Source: Callaeas wilsoni
Taxonomy: Eukaryota > Chordata > Aves > Passeriformes > Callaeidae
NCBI GenBank assembly: GCA_013398955.1
Contig: VWPU01011840.1
Coordinates: 62,001 to 126,000, forward strand
Direction of reading: 5' to 3'
DNA length: 64,000 nucleotides
Each line of letters opens with the position of its first letter. Positions within the stretch are counted from its first letter, which is position 1. The notes under the pieces are model-generated. The model worked only from the letters and a program-made list of their open reading frames with translations, was not told where the DNA came from and did not search any database. Positions 36,201 through 49,100 of the stretch are shown here, in pieces. A program made the position numbers and the translations under genes.

Positions 36201-39054
36201 GTTAGATTCCTGTTAACTAAATTTGGATCAAGTCACTGAGTCACATGTCAGGTCCTCATGTCTCATTAATTTTATATCTTCACTTGAAGGAGAATTTTCT
36301 GTTTTGTCTTCATGTTCAGTGTTTCCCAAAGGCAGCATGGGTAAAATAAACAAAATATCATATATTTATGTCTATGGCTAGAAGAAAGGCTTTGTTTCAA
36401 CTCATTACAATTCTTCTTAACAACAGCATGCAAAATTTAAGCCTGTCTACAGATACAATACCAGAAAGAAGCAACTGCATTGTTTATAAATAAAATTAAT
36501 CATTGATTCTCCAAAACATAGATTAAGTGTGATGTTAGTGATATAGCCTATTAGAAAAATAAACTGTGGAGCCATAGCAGTCAGACTATAACCAACTCTG
36601 ACATCCTTATATATTCTTATAAATCTACAGTGGTTTGTAGTATTCTTTGTTTCAAAGAGGAAGGCAAACAAATATAATGAAAGACACTGCTAAGATTTGA
36701 AGCTACATAGCCAAAAGTTGAATCTGTGCAACCATGTCATTTTATTTATCTACCAGCACTGATGTTCAGTTCTGCCAGAACTCCCCAAATCTTCAGGTCT
36801 GTAGCACAGACAGTAAATCTAAAAGAACCCCATTTTAGTAACACTAATCAGGACAGCTGCTGAAAAAGACCAAAGACCCCAAAAACCGAATAGGATAATG
36901 GTAAAAACCTCTGGCCACAAACCTAACTTGTGGTGTCTGCTACTTTGCCACAGCATTTAAGCTTGCCAGATGCTGTCTGCATCAGTCTGCAAACATCCTA
37001 CTATTCCTTCATTTAAGAGTTGTTGAGGATGCATGGTATATAACAACCATTCTGGATCTTTAAAATGAAAGGCTAGGCCAGGCTAGGCTAGGCTAAAAAG
37101 CAGGTTGAATAACATATCTGATGGAAAAACATCAGTCATTACTTGTCTGTCAGAAACTAAAAGACAGGCAGCAGTCTGGGAGAAAGGATCAGCCAGGCTA
37201 GGAGATGTTCTTTGGCTTAGAGAGCATGTTGCATGCCATGCCAGCATCTGTGGTTCATTTTAGAGTGCATGTTAGCTGGAATATCTTGTCATAGTTTGTC
37301 TGGGGCTTAACCAATCCCCTGGAAAGGAGAGCAAGCAGTGCTCCATGGCGGGAGCAGCCAAGCTGATCTGACTGCAGCACGGCCATGTATGACCCTCCTC
37401 TGAACTGGGGATCTTCACTCATACCTCTGCTGCTCTTGCAGGGACAGCTGAGCCCGTGCAGCGCTAGAGCTAAAATACTGAGCCCTGTGCAGAGTTGTAC
37501 AGCATGTGCTTCCCACAGACACTGCCTAGGAAAGTCAAGTATGAATATAGCCAGCAGGAAAAAGCCCCTATCCTTATCAACTGTTGTCCTCCAACCAATG
37601 CACCTCATGGAAAAATATTTTTCAGTTTGAGCTGCTGTCTTCTGATTCAACAGCGGTGTATTGGAAGGAGTACAAGTACAGCTCCAGTATCCAGGACAGC
37701 CAGATTGTATCCTCTGATTTCCCCGTGTCATACTAGGTAAGTGACTTATCGACTGTATCTGATGTCTCTTACCTCTTAGTAAGGAAAACATCACACACAG
37801 ACCAGTGTTGGGACACTGGGAAGATTACAGATATGAGGTATTGTGTATTTCTCCAACGTACAAAAAGATCAAATGGCTTCGGTAATGTCCATATTTTACT
37901 GTATGTATGTTTTCATTTTAGTTTGTGATATTATTTATATTTCAATGTTTTCATATTCTTTACTCCCCACAGATCCCAGTGGGTCAAACAGATTATTGAT
38001 GTTTTAGAGACAGTCCAACTTCTTCTCCTGCTGAATTTTTGTGTCCCTTAGAGACTACCACTGTGGCCCAACTCTGGCTTTCCAAGTGATGTGTAGGGTG
38101 CAGTAAGAGATAGGGAAAATGGTCATCCTTGGTGACCACACAACAAAAAATATGTGGAGATGACATTTCCTGTTCTCCCACCCCTCTAAATTCAAGGCTG
38201 GTGGCTCTGCAGGGAAGGAAGAACCTAATCTCTTGTTGAATTTGGTAACATGTCTGGAGGAGAAAGCTTCCTACAAGCAAAGCTCCTAACTCCACTTCTG
38301 CTCCTGACCATGGCTCTCATGTTGGCTGCTGTCAAGGTGTGTAACAGATAATTACAGTCCAGCAGCCTTTCACATTTCATGACATTTGAACTGGAATTGA
38401 ATCCTAGAGCTACTGTGCCAGCTGAATGGTAGAGATGTTGTGAAAGGTTTGCTTTTGTCTGAAGAGAATGAGCTGAGTCTGGGGGAGGGAGGAAGAAATA
38501 GTTTTACAGAAAAAGCTGCTTCAAATCCAGTGTTATTAGACCAGTTTGAGTGCCACTTTTCTCTCTCCCTTATTAAATAGAATTCTCAGCTCTTCATAAA
38601 CCTCTTTTTCTTCCTCCTTTTTTAATGCCAGATAGGCTACCCAGTAATTGAAATGTCTGGACAAGGATTGGAGGAGCTTATTTTGTTTTCCTCAGTGTCT
38701 GTTTTTTTAAAAACTGTGAGGATAAATCAAAGTAAGTCTTGACACTATGAGCATTTGATTAAACAACTGTTAAAAAGAGTAAGTGAACACTTTTCTGTGA
38801 CATTTGTTCTAAAATATGGCATATAGCAAGTCGGCTACTTCTAAAGTTGTAAATGAGTCTTAGTGATGCATCTCAGCAAGAACTAGTGCTTGGCAGGTTC
38901 TCCTGAAAAATTTAAAAATTTTTAATAGGAATTCATCCATTGAAGAAATGTGAGCCTTTAAAGACCTGTCAGGCACTGACAGGGACTGCCATGAACTCCA
39001 TGAACAAAAAAGTTATTCCTTATACCAGCTGATCTTCATGTGTCCAAGGAGATC
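33213..39054. other. Intergenic DNA between the two LTRs, no gene seen
   Basis: No coding exon was recognised. The longest frame (37255-37794, minus, 179 aa) has no recognised domain and no clear codon signature. A tiny ggcta-type repeat occurs at 37075-37095. Some of the moderately GC-rich sequence at 37200-37700 may be an old unrecognised insertion. Confidence 0.6.
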
Positions 39055-39059
39055 CCACC
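39055..39059. repeat. Target site duplication CCACC (left copy)
   Basis: Five bases immediately left of the TGT terminus of the solo LTR; the identical right copy is at 40132-40136. Confidence 0.8.
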
Positions 39060-40131
39060 TGTGGCAGGTTGACCCCAGCTGGATGCCAGGGGCCCACCAA
39101 ATGTGCTCTGTCACCCCCCCTCCACAACAGGAGAGAGAAAATATTACAAAAGGTTCGTGAGTTGAGATAAGGACAGGGAAAAATCACTCACTGATTACCA
39201 TCATGGGCAAAACAGACATGACTGGTGGATATTAACTGAGTTTATTACCAATCAGAATCGGAGCAGGATAATGAGAAGAAAAACAAATCTTAAAAACCTT
39301 CCCCCTACCCCTCACTCCTTCCTGGGCTTTACCTCCTCGAGATGGGGAACAGGGGTCACAGTTGGTTCATCACACATTGTTTCTGCTGCTGCTCAGGGAG
39401 GGGAGTCCTTCCCCTGCTCCAGAGTCGGGTCCCTCCCACAGAAGACAGTTCTTCATGAACTTCTCCAGCATGAGTCCATCCCACAGGCAACGGTCCTCCA
39501 TGAGCTGTTCCAATGTGGGTCCTTTTCCACAGGATGCAGTCCTTAAAAAGCAGGCTGCTACAGTGTGGGTCCTCCACAGGATCACAAGTCCCACCAGGAA
39601 TTTTTTTCCAGCATGCTTTCCTCTCTCCAAAGGTTTGCAAGTCACTGCCAGGAGCCTGCTCCAGTGTGGGCCTCCCACGAGGTCACAGCCTTCTTTTGGG
39701 AATGCAGCTGCTCTGGTGTGGGCTGCAGGCGAATGTCTGATCCCCCACTGACCTCCAGGGCTGCAGGGGCATAGCTGCTTCACCATGGGCTGCACCACAG
39801 GCTGCAGAGGAGTCTCAGCTCTGGTGCCTGGAGCACCTCCTCCCCTTCCTTCTGCACTGACCTTGGTGACTGCAGAGTTGCTTCTCTCACATATTCTCCC
39901 TTCTTTTTTCCTGAGCACAATTACATCTGTGCAGTAACTTTTCTTTCTTCTTAAATATGTTACTGCAGAGGCATTACCACCATCTCTGATTGACTCAGCT
40001 CAGGCCACCAACACATCCATCCTGGAACCACTTGGCATTGGCTCTGCCAGGTATTGGGGAACCTTCTGGCAGCTTCTCACAGAAGCCACTCCTGTAGCCC
40101 ACCCCTCTACCTGCCAGGTAAACCCAATACA
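39060..40131 (-). mobile_element. Solo LTR of an avian endogenous retrovirus, complete with target duplication
   Basis: The element is 1072 bp, begins TGT and ends ACA, and is flanked by the direct repeat CCACC at 39055-39059 and 40132-40136. On the minus strand it starts TGTATTGGGTTTACC, carries a TATA-like CATATTTAAG (39950-39959) and a polyadenylation signal AATAAA (TTTATT at 39241-39246) followed by about 180 bp of R/U5-like sequence. The overall sequence resembles an LTR family abundant in bird genomes. No gag, pol or env lies beside it, so it is a solo LTR left by recombination. A 5-bp duplication is typical of the ERVL class, but family assignment is uncertain. The long open frames inside are not host genes. 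Confidence 0.88.
39435..39720 (-). repeat. Tandem ~45-bp units inside the solo LTR
   Basis: Successive units start with cccacag or tccacag at 39435, 39480, 39526 and 39573, spacings of 45, 46 and 47 bp. Each contains a diverged cagcatgagtcc / caatgtgggtcc / cagtgtgggtcc core. More diverged copies continue to about 39720. On the LTR sense strand the units are mostly in frame with each other. Confidence 0.75.
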
Positions 40132-40136
40132 CCACC
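40132..40136. repeat. Target site duplication CCACC (right copy)
   Basis: Five bases immediately right of the ACA terminus of the solo LTR, identical to 39055-39059. Confidence 0.8.
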
Positions 40137-43100
40137 ACAACAGCAGAATCGAAGGAAAGGATTTACAAATCCTTCTCCCTCTTGATTTTATTGTCAGTAT
40201 ATTGTGGGGGCACTACAGCCTGGGTCTTTTAAGGAGGTTGGGATGACAATACCTGTCTCACTCAAGATGATGTCATTCCTGTCCTAATTTAGGATAATAC
40301 AAAGAAGCTCACAGGTTATAAACTGCCAAGAAGAACATGCTCAGGCTATGAGCCAAAAAGACTTTTTTGGGGGCTTTCTTTTCCTGTTGAAAGATAAATT
40401 GGGAGCAGAACTGGAATGTGGAAGAATCATTCTAGCTTTTCTCAAGTATCTGGGTTTATCCAATTGCCTGAAGCCTATTCTGCATGTGTATTTCTTATAT
40501 CTTTTGTTTAAATCCTACTTTAAATTTGATTTTCTAAAATGTGATATTCCATCAGTATTGCTGTATATTTTTTGTTGCCCACATCTTGTGGGCAGCTTCT
40601 TCTGCTTGCAGTAGAACTTTAATTCTACTGGTATCCATACTTGTCAGCTGGGGAAAACAAACATCTCTTATGCCAGGTGATATTTTGCATTCCCATCTCC
40701 CCACCTGTTCCACATGCTTACAGTCACTGCCCCCACACCTGTACTAATCACACTCTTCTCCAGGCAAGCTCTCACCCATCCCAGGTGCTGCTTTTATACC
40801 TCCTTCCTTCTTTCAAACCATTCCCAAGCAGCAAGGGGAGAACCTCCCAGTGTGTTGGTTGTAGCATACTAGCAATACATTTTCTGTCTTGGAAAGCATC
40901 TATTCAAGAAAAATAGTTTCAGCTATTTTCACTCACAATCACAAATTGACGATTTTTAAGAAGAAAGCACGTAAATCAAGTGGAAGTTGCTAAAAATGTC
41001 TTATTCTTAGCAGCATGGAGGAAGAAAATTTGTGTTCCAATATTGACAGAACATGGCTTTCCTGGGTTGAAATACACATTTACCTCTGCTACTGGTTTAG
41101 AAATGCTTTAGGAATACACAAAGGATTTTTAAAAATAAAAGCATGGTGCCTCAGGGAGTACCGCTAGTTTAAATAACACATGAAAGTATTTATGAGCCTG
41201 TTTTTATGAGGTGGTCAAAGCAAAGACCATCCAGCATGTAACATAAGACTGGCTAAAGAAGAAAGATTTTTCAAAACCACATCGGAGAATTAAGCATGAA
41301 TGGAATTTTATTTCAGTCTCTATTGCTTATTTAAATTAATGAGGTTTTCAGGTGGAGTCTAAATGATAATACAGATCAAGGTGAGTTTTGCCAGGGAGCT
41401 GGACTCTAGTTTATTATTCAAAGAATGCTACTGACTAATGTTGATGTATTCCTAAATAGACAATAGGTTTAGTGAAAGTAAATTTTTTAAGAGTTTCAAG
41501 CATTTTAAGGTGCTCTGGAATTGCATTGATTCATTCATTAGAAATGGAGATTAATATTTCTGAAATCGCCCCAGGTACCCTCACAGCAGATCTGCCAGTA
41601 TCTATCCAGTGTGTCCAACCACAGAAAAGTGCAGAATAAAGATCTTTGTCTTAATTGGTTGGGCAGTACCAGCTCAGTAGCTCCTGCTGCATTTTTGTAG
41701 AGTTAATGAGGTTTTTCCTTCTGCAGGAAGAAGCTTCAGTCCATGCTCATGTCAAGAGATCACTTCCAGGTCTAATTCCTAAGCCAAACCCTGGCTCATT
41801 TCCTGGGGCTCCTAGGTGCATTTCAAACAGTACAACTCAAAACTGGTCTCTCACACTCTTTCCTTCCACTTCATACATACTCATTCACACTCTGGTTCCA
41901 GGCTTTCTCTTCCCGTCCCATACTTCCCTATCTCCACATAGGCCTCAGAGCTAGAAGACTGATTTCAGACACTTGTAATTCCAGGTATTTTCTGTTTACC
42001 AGACCAGGGTACATACTGACCAAATGCACCAATCTCAGTAAAATGAGCTTTGTCTGGGATTGTACCTCACAAACCAGGGAGAATCTGCTGACTTCATATT
42101 ATTCACTAATTCTGCATTAGGCTTCATGACAACTGTGCAAATACTTAAAGGATTTGCAGAAGTACAGGATGATGAGGGAAATTTGTGAATAGACATTCTC
42201 TTGTTTCTGCCTTGACGATGCATGTACATATTTAGCTAATTAAGACAGTTATTTGAAATCACTTTTGCAATTACTGTGCCAGTAAGTAGGGTGGAACTGA
42301 ACAAAAATGATTACAATGGGACTATCCTTAACTGCTAAAAGTAAAACATGGACATAAATCCTCACTTTTTCCAGAACTTTATCAGAAGGAAAAGGAGAGC
42401 TTCTAGCATGCTGTTTGTGTGACTTCATTGTGAATAAGATCGGTGAACTGATCTGGTTGCAAAATCAGTTAAAAATATTTTTGACCATATTTTGCTTTGA
42501 GTCTTTCGAGGGTTTTTGTTGTTCTTTTTTAACTGGGGAATTTTCTCTTAAGCTAGTATCACCGTTGTCCATTTTGTAACATCAAACCACAACCTCCTAC
42601 AGGAAATGTAAATAAATCCCGGTGGCATGGAACTTCAATAACCTTAAACCATTTTACACTTAAATGAGAGCATCTGTGGAAGGGATTAGCATGCTGTAAT
42701 TTATGTGCAGTACTTCCCACCTTGAGCTGGTTTGCCTTAACTTTCCCATGTGTCCCCAGGCAGATAAGCAAAGAGGGAAAGAGGCTGGGCTGCACTGGTT
42801 CAGTCACTTCATGGAACGATCCCATAGATCGTTTGAGTGTTTGAAAGTGATGCTGCACAGAGACTCCTTGGTTTTGGTGTAGGAGCTTCAATGAATGGAC
42901 TCAGATCATTCAGAGCAATGCTGCAGCTTAGTAGGTCTTTCAGTGGTCTATCATTAGTGGTGAGGACAGTACATCTGCCTTGGTAACAGTTGTCACTGAA
43001 CAGCATGCTGTTGGCTATGGTAATGGAGATTAAAAGCATCTTTAAATTAAACAGCTGCAGTCTCTCAGTTGTTATCCATTAACATTTCATTGTTCAATCT

Positions 43101-46100
43101 GTTTTATTGATTTTCATAGTGCATAAAATACACAAAATGTGCAGAAAATTTGATACTGAATGAAAGAGCAGTAGAGAGAGAAAATCATGGAGTATGAGGA
43201 ACGGCTACACTGAAACAGGTAGACTGAAATGAGCCAGACATGAATTCACTGAAGGAAGTGAACTAAGCTGCCACACTTCCTTCAAAAAGGCTGGAAAAGA
43301 AAGATGAAGTTCCTCTGTGGAACTGTGTAACAGAAATGATGGCAGCCTCTCAAAAGAGAACACAAGCCTGTGCCTCTACTCAAAGGGGTGTAAGATCCTG
43401 CTCAAAAATGTTAATATATTTGTCCAAAAGCAAAGTTGTCTCCCACTGCTTAATATTATCTGTGTTTAGGAACAAAGGGCTTGCAGCCAGAGACAACTGC
43501 ACACAAGCTATCTGACTCCATCATCAATTTCTTCTCTTAAAGAGAATAACCTTCAAGCTTTCAATTTTTTTGGCATAGTTAATCAAGCTGAAAAGGGCAA
43601 CAATATAATCTGCATGAACAGTACAAACTGTGCCTGGTGGTCAGGGAGCCCAACTGGCATTATCCAAATCCCAGGGAGGCCAATGGGATGACTCTGATTT
43701 CACCCAAAGTGTGCCTTGGGCCAAGTCCAGCAGTAGCCCATGTATCATCTAAGCCTATATTTCTTTCCTTGCAGGGTACCCCTTGTCTTCATTTTAAGTG
43801 GTTACAAAACACTTTGCAGCACTCTGATAACAAAGATGTTACCCTGTCACTGTGCTGCTAGTTAAAGAGAGAGAAGATGCTTTACACCAGTGAAGCATTC
43901 CTTCCTGCTGAGGATCACTCCTGCTTCACAAAGCAGGGGCTGTCTGCAGTGCTGACTTTGTCCCTGACAGCAGTCAGGGCCCTGAACATATGCAGTCAAC
44001 ATGTGCCCTGACAGGGATGGGAGCATCTAAGGCAAATCTCGTGAAGTTCCATAATGTGATTCCCAGGCCATTTTGTCTTCCCTTGGACTGCATGCACAAC
44101 AAAGCCATAATGGGATTCTCAGTATGCCTGGGCTCGCTGCCATATGAACAGCAGTTGCATCCTGGCAGAGGAATAGTCTAGCCCTGGGCATTCCTTTCCT
44201 GTAGTCTGGGAGTATTTCAGGTCTGGCACCTCTCTGCAATTGGTCCGGGAATAGGGTTTGACTAGGTGACCCATGCTGAACAGTTGACGTTCTTATTGAA
44301 GCACCTGGCTTTTTCTGTAGCCATGCAGTGAGTTTGCAATACAGACTCTCAGCTTTGCTCTATGGGAGCCAAACAGTGACTTTCATCTATTTCATTCTCC
44401 TAAAGCCTCTTTTCCTGTGACATTCATTTGCATTGCTGAGTAGTCCAAGCATATTTAGACTACTGTCTGTCTCTCTCTAGACTACAACAAGCACTTATCT
44501 GGCACTATAAATGTAAAAATGATAATAACAGAGCTGTCTCTAAGTGTTCATTTGAGCACACCTGGTAAACCCAAGGGAAAGGCTGAATGCAGTGACATAT
44601 TTCATTAAAAGACAACTGATGTTTTATTTAACTCAATAATTAAAAGTTTTACAAAAATCACCTCCAGGTGGTTTTTTAATAGCTTGGTTTCAACTTAATG
44701 CCCAAGTCTACAGGTATGATAATTGTCCAAGAGAATAATTTTAATATAAGTAGTAAAGGTTCTTACAGATTCAGATATGTTTCCCTCAAGACAATGAGAA
44801 GTGTTTCTATAGAGATTATAATGACTGTATTAATTAGTCCATCATTCTTCTCTGCACAAACTATAGAAGATTAACAAATGATTTGAGTAGATAGTTTACA
44901 GCAGCAGGTTAATGATGGTATGGGGCTTTTAAACAAGGATGTTCAGCTGGTTTAGCTCCCATTCAGAGAATATTCTCACCTGTTGGAAGGACGGTATATT
45001 GCTTAAAGTAGAATGTGCAACAAAAAGATTATGACTTCTCAGTTGCCAGATTTGTCCTTCTTTTGGTTTTTTGATTGCTTGTTTTTTACAAACTGAAGAC
45101 TTTTGGAGGGATACAAGAAAAGAAGTTAGCAGGGCAATGTCTTGGGAGCAGTTAATTAGTGAGAACATGATATGAAAGGGGCATTAAACTTCCCCTTTGT
45201 CTCAATGAAATGGATTCTGGCTCCTGCATGGTCTATTCCCAGTCTGATGCAGAAACTTGACAGCTCTTCTCATGCACTAAGAGCTATAAAATATATTTTC
45301 ATGCTGCCACTCTATCTTCTGGTATCAATTCTGCCCTTTTTATGTCCTCTCAATCTTAGCTTTTTTTCCCCTTCCCTGCTGCTGTCTTCTAGATGAAATA
45401 GTTTCCTAAGCCTTTTGTGACAAATCACTTCTCCTTTCTGTCTCCCTAATGGAAGAAATAGTTGTTATGTTTGGGTTCATTTCTTTTATACATGGCACAT
45501 TTACCTTGTAAACCTTGTGGTGCCAAAAGATGTTACTCACCCTGACAGACGTTTGCTCTGCCAACACAGTCTCATCAGTAAGCAAGCCGAGTTTTTCCCA
45601 ATCCACTTCAGCACAGGGTTAGTGGATTAGCTCAAACCACACTGATGAGTTTTGAAGTTTAGCTAGCCTCATTTACCCTGGGTGGCCTGCATAGCATGGA
45701 GCTGAAGGCTCAGAGAAGGTCCAGTGAGCTGGCAATGGAGAAATGAGGACAGTTAGGTCTTCAAGTACTTTAGCTTGATCTGGCAGAATGTATCTTTATT
45801 CCATGTCCCAGACTTTCTTCACAAGCAAACCCTGATCTCTTAGTATTTTGTGCCTTGCCTTGTACATATTTAAATATGGATGAAAAATATTCGGAAGGCA
45901 GGGATTTCACGAAAGTGTATGGGCTTTACCTGGCAGAAGAAGTTTACAACATTATTGACCAGCTAAGAACTTGGGCTTCTGTATTTTAGGCATGTGTATA
46001 ATGCTATACATATGTGAGTGACTGCATGTGAGCGTTGCAGTGTAACGTAGAACAATCATGGTCTTAGTGAAGTATGAATGAGAATTGCTATAAAATTACC

Positions 46101-49100
46101 ATAATAGTGTTTATAGTAGAAGGTATAAATGGTACCATGAGGCTGATTAAAGCTAAAGAGCTACTTCTCCTGTTCACTGATTACAATTAGCTCTTCACTG
46201 AATTGCTTGCCAAAGAACTCCATTAAAATACAGTCAATTGATCTTACAGGCTGTATTTTTTTTGTGTGTTTTACATGCACAGCTCAACATTTTCACGTGG
46301 AGAACTATACATATTGTGACCACAGGTACAGTGAGTTGAGTGGAATAATCTACCTGCAGCAGAAGGAAAACTGGGGCTTTGTACATGCTGTTACCTTACA
46401 CATTTGCAAGCTCTCATAAGCTTTTAAAAGCCCAAATCTATCACCTATTTCTTTAGCTTGCGGGTAAGTCTCCATCAGTCTGCTTTAACATTTAGGTATG
46501 TCATAGGATTACGTTTCAGGAATTTGAAGGGACAGAATCATTTCTGTGTCCCTAAGGGCCACCAATTGAATACGTGATCTGGGTGTTCAGTTTCCCGAAG
46601 TCCATGCACTACTCATGGTAAGTTTTAAGACGCTGCGCTTGTATTTGTTCAGTCATTATTTTCAGTGAAAGAGCAGAATCTTTCACCTCACAAATCTCAC
46701 TTTCTCCATTTCTTTCCTCCAAACAAAACCTTCTCCCACCATTCTGGTTACAGTCCCTGATGCTATAGTTGATATATAGCCAACTCTGTATTTTGCTGGT
46801 ATCTGTTTTTGCTTTCATAACTCAGCAGGGTCTATTGCTTCCTCCAAGTTCCGCCAAAATTTGACATAAATTTTCACACTCTTCCCTTTGTTTTAATATT
46901 TGATACCCCCAATCATCTTCCCTGCTGTTTTTCTTAAAGCACCATGAAAACTGATTTTGATCTCACTGTGAATCTGACCAAATAAGATTAGTATTTAACA
47001 AAAAACTCTTTTAGAAACAAAGCCCTGAAGACTAAATGTAATCATGCTCATTCTGAGAGCTGCAGTCATTTGTCCTTGGCTTGTTTTTCCCAGAAATGAC
47101 TAGCACAGGCATATTTTTCATAAGGGTAGTTGGCTCTGCTCTCACTTGGCTGGTCTTAGGAGATGATTTCAGTTACAGTTTCATCTGCCAAGTCCCATAT
47201 TCCCTTGTGACCTAGTTTGGATTTTAGTTTTCCAGCTAGACCACCTGCCTGGTGTTAATTAGTTATGGTTTCCTTTTCATATGCAAAACTGTTTTAACTT
47301 CATGAGCTGGCACAGATTTACCTGGGCTTCCCTCCTAGTCCTACTGTACAAGCAGCACTGCCTGCCTAGACCTGTCATCCACACTATAAAATCAGCCAGC
47401 CTCAATCAAATATGACAAATTGTTGAAGGGGAAGGACTAGGAGAAGAGACGCAGCAATTAAATTTCCTGCTTCTCACTTTGGGGTTCTTGTTGTCTCTGG
47501 ACTTAAAAATCCTTGTCTGACTGAGTTGCTGGTGTTTTTTTCTAAAGATTGATGGTTTTAATCCAAAGCAGGAGAGGTAAAATATCTTCAATAAGTACAG
47601 AAGTCCCTGTGCCCACCTATTTATAGTCAAGACATACAACTCTGGCAGGGCTGCTTTTTCACACCCAGACTAATTACTGTGTGCTTGTTACTATATCAGG
47701 CTGGACTGATATCCTGTTACTGTGATAGGTGCTCCAAGTAACCTCTGTGCAACCTACCCGTCTGTTCCCGTTGCAACTGGTGTTATTGCAAGCATGCATC
47801 ACAGAAGTTGTGTGGCGCTGAGGCTGGCCACCAGCCTGGTCCTCATAGCAATGCCACACCAGCCTACAATATTCCGGGCCACCTCTGGTCTGAATAAATA
47901 GCCAGACTCTTCTTTGATGCTTTTTTTTTGGCAGAGGTATTCTATCTGCAATCCCTTCATAGCAACCTTGTGCCTGTGGTCCTGACCAACAAGCTTCCCC
48001 GTAGGCAATACAGATTTTTTTTCCCCTAGATTTTATTTCTCCACTTCTGGGGACTCAAGATTTACAGTTCACTTTTTGAAGGTTTGTCATTGTTGATAAG
48101 TGATGATAAAAGTGGTAAATAATGTTTATCTTTTCAAATCTTCTGTCAGCTTTCTCAGATGCCCTTCTAAGCCATCCTAGCATAAGATGCCCTCTTCTTG
48201 ATTTGAGCTGTATTGCTTAGTTACTGCAGTGAGAGCTTGGTTACCCTGATTCTGCTGGAGTTGTCAGCACGTCCAGAGCTTGATGTGAATAAATAAACAT
48301 CAACACTCTGCTGTTTTCCTGGGAAACCCTTTGTGTCATGGCAAAGTTTCTAAGAAGCAACAATGAAGACAACCAAGCCTTGCATTCAAAACAACATTGT
48401 CGTTAAGGCACAAAGTTTGGCACAAAGGCTGTCCAACACCAAATGATGCCATGTCAAATACTGATGCTGAATATGTGATCCATACGTTTGTGGTGGGCAA
48501 AACCATGCAAAGCCATCTCTGTGTATAGCCTGCCACTTATGTCTTGCTTCTGTCACTCAGTGTGTGCCATCTCTGCAAAATTTCATGGGCCAGTAGCTTT
48601 TAAATACAGAGGTACTGTTAAGTTTCTCTAATATAAACACAGACCACAGAATTTCACTAAATGACTACAGACCTATTATACCTAACTGCAACAGCATCTA
48701 TTTTGCAGAAAGATATAAAAATCCTCACATAAGGAGTTAAGGTAGGATTCTATTTTAGCTATGTAAAAGTCAGGTACTTAATGAACAGCAGCCTCAGGGT
48801 ACATTCAGAAACCTTTCATTCTAAGATCGCTCTTTCAGGTGTCTTTAGTGTTTGTCTCTGAAATGAAACCTAAGCTAGGTTAGGTCAGAGATGTAGCTTT
48901 CAGTTAGTAAAAATAAGGGATACAAACTTTCTCTCTTTTCATCAGTGACAAATGTACCAACTTTTCTGTTTTATTTTTAAGATGTGAATGGCACATGCGA
49001 GTTTTGATTCAGACATGTCAGCTGTCATCTATATGGTTTTTGTCCCTAAGCTGTGCTATTTTAAAGATGCTAAGTTGGATGACAACATCGGTGCTGTCAT

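Noticed and set aside
37255..37794. 179-aa minus-strand open frame
   Set aside because: No recognised motif, no splice or promoter context, and amino-acid composition like random translation of moderately GC-rich DNA.
39370..39918. 182-aa frame in the LTR as a host or retroviral protein
   Set aside because: It lies within LTR bounds and shows no gag, pol or env similarity; kept only as an observation.
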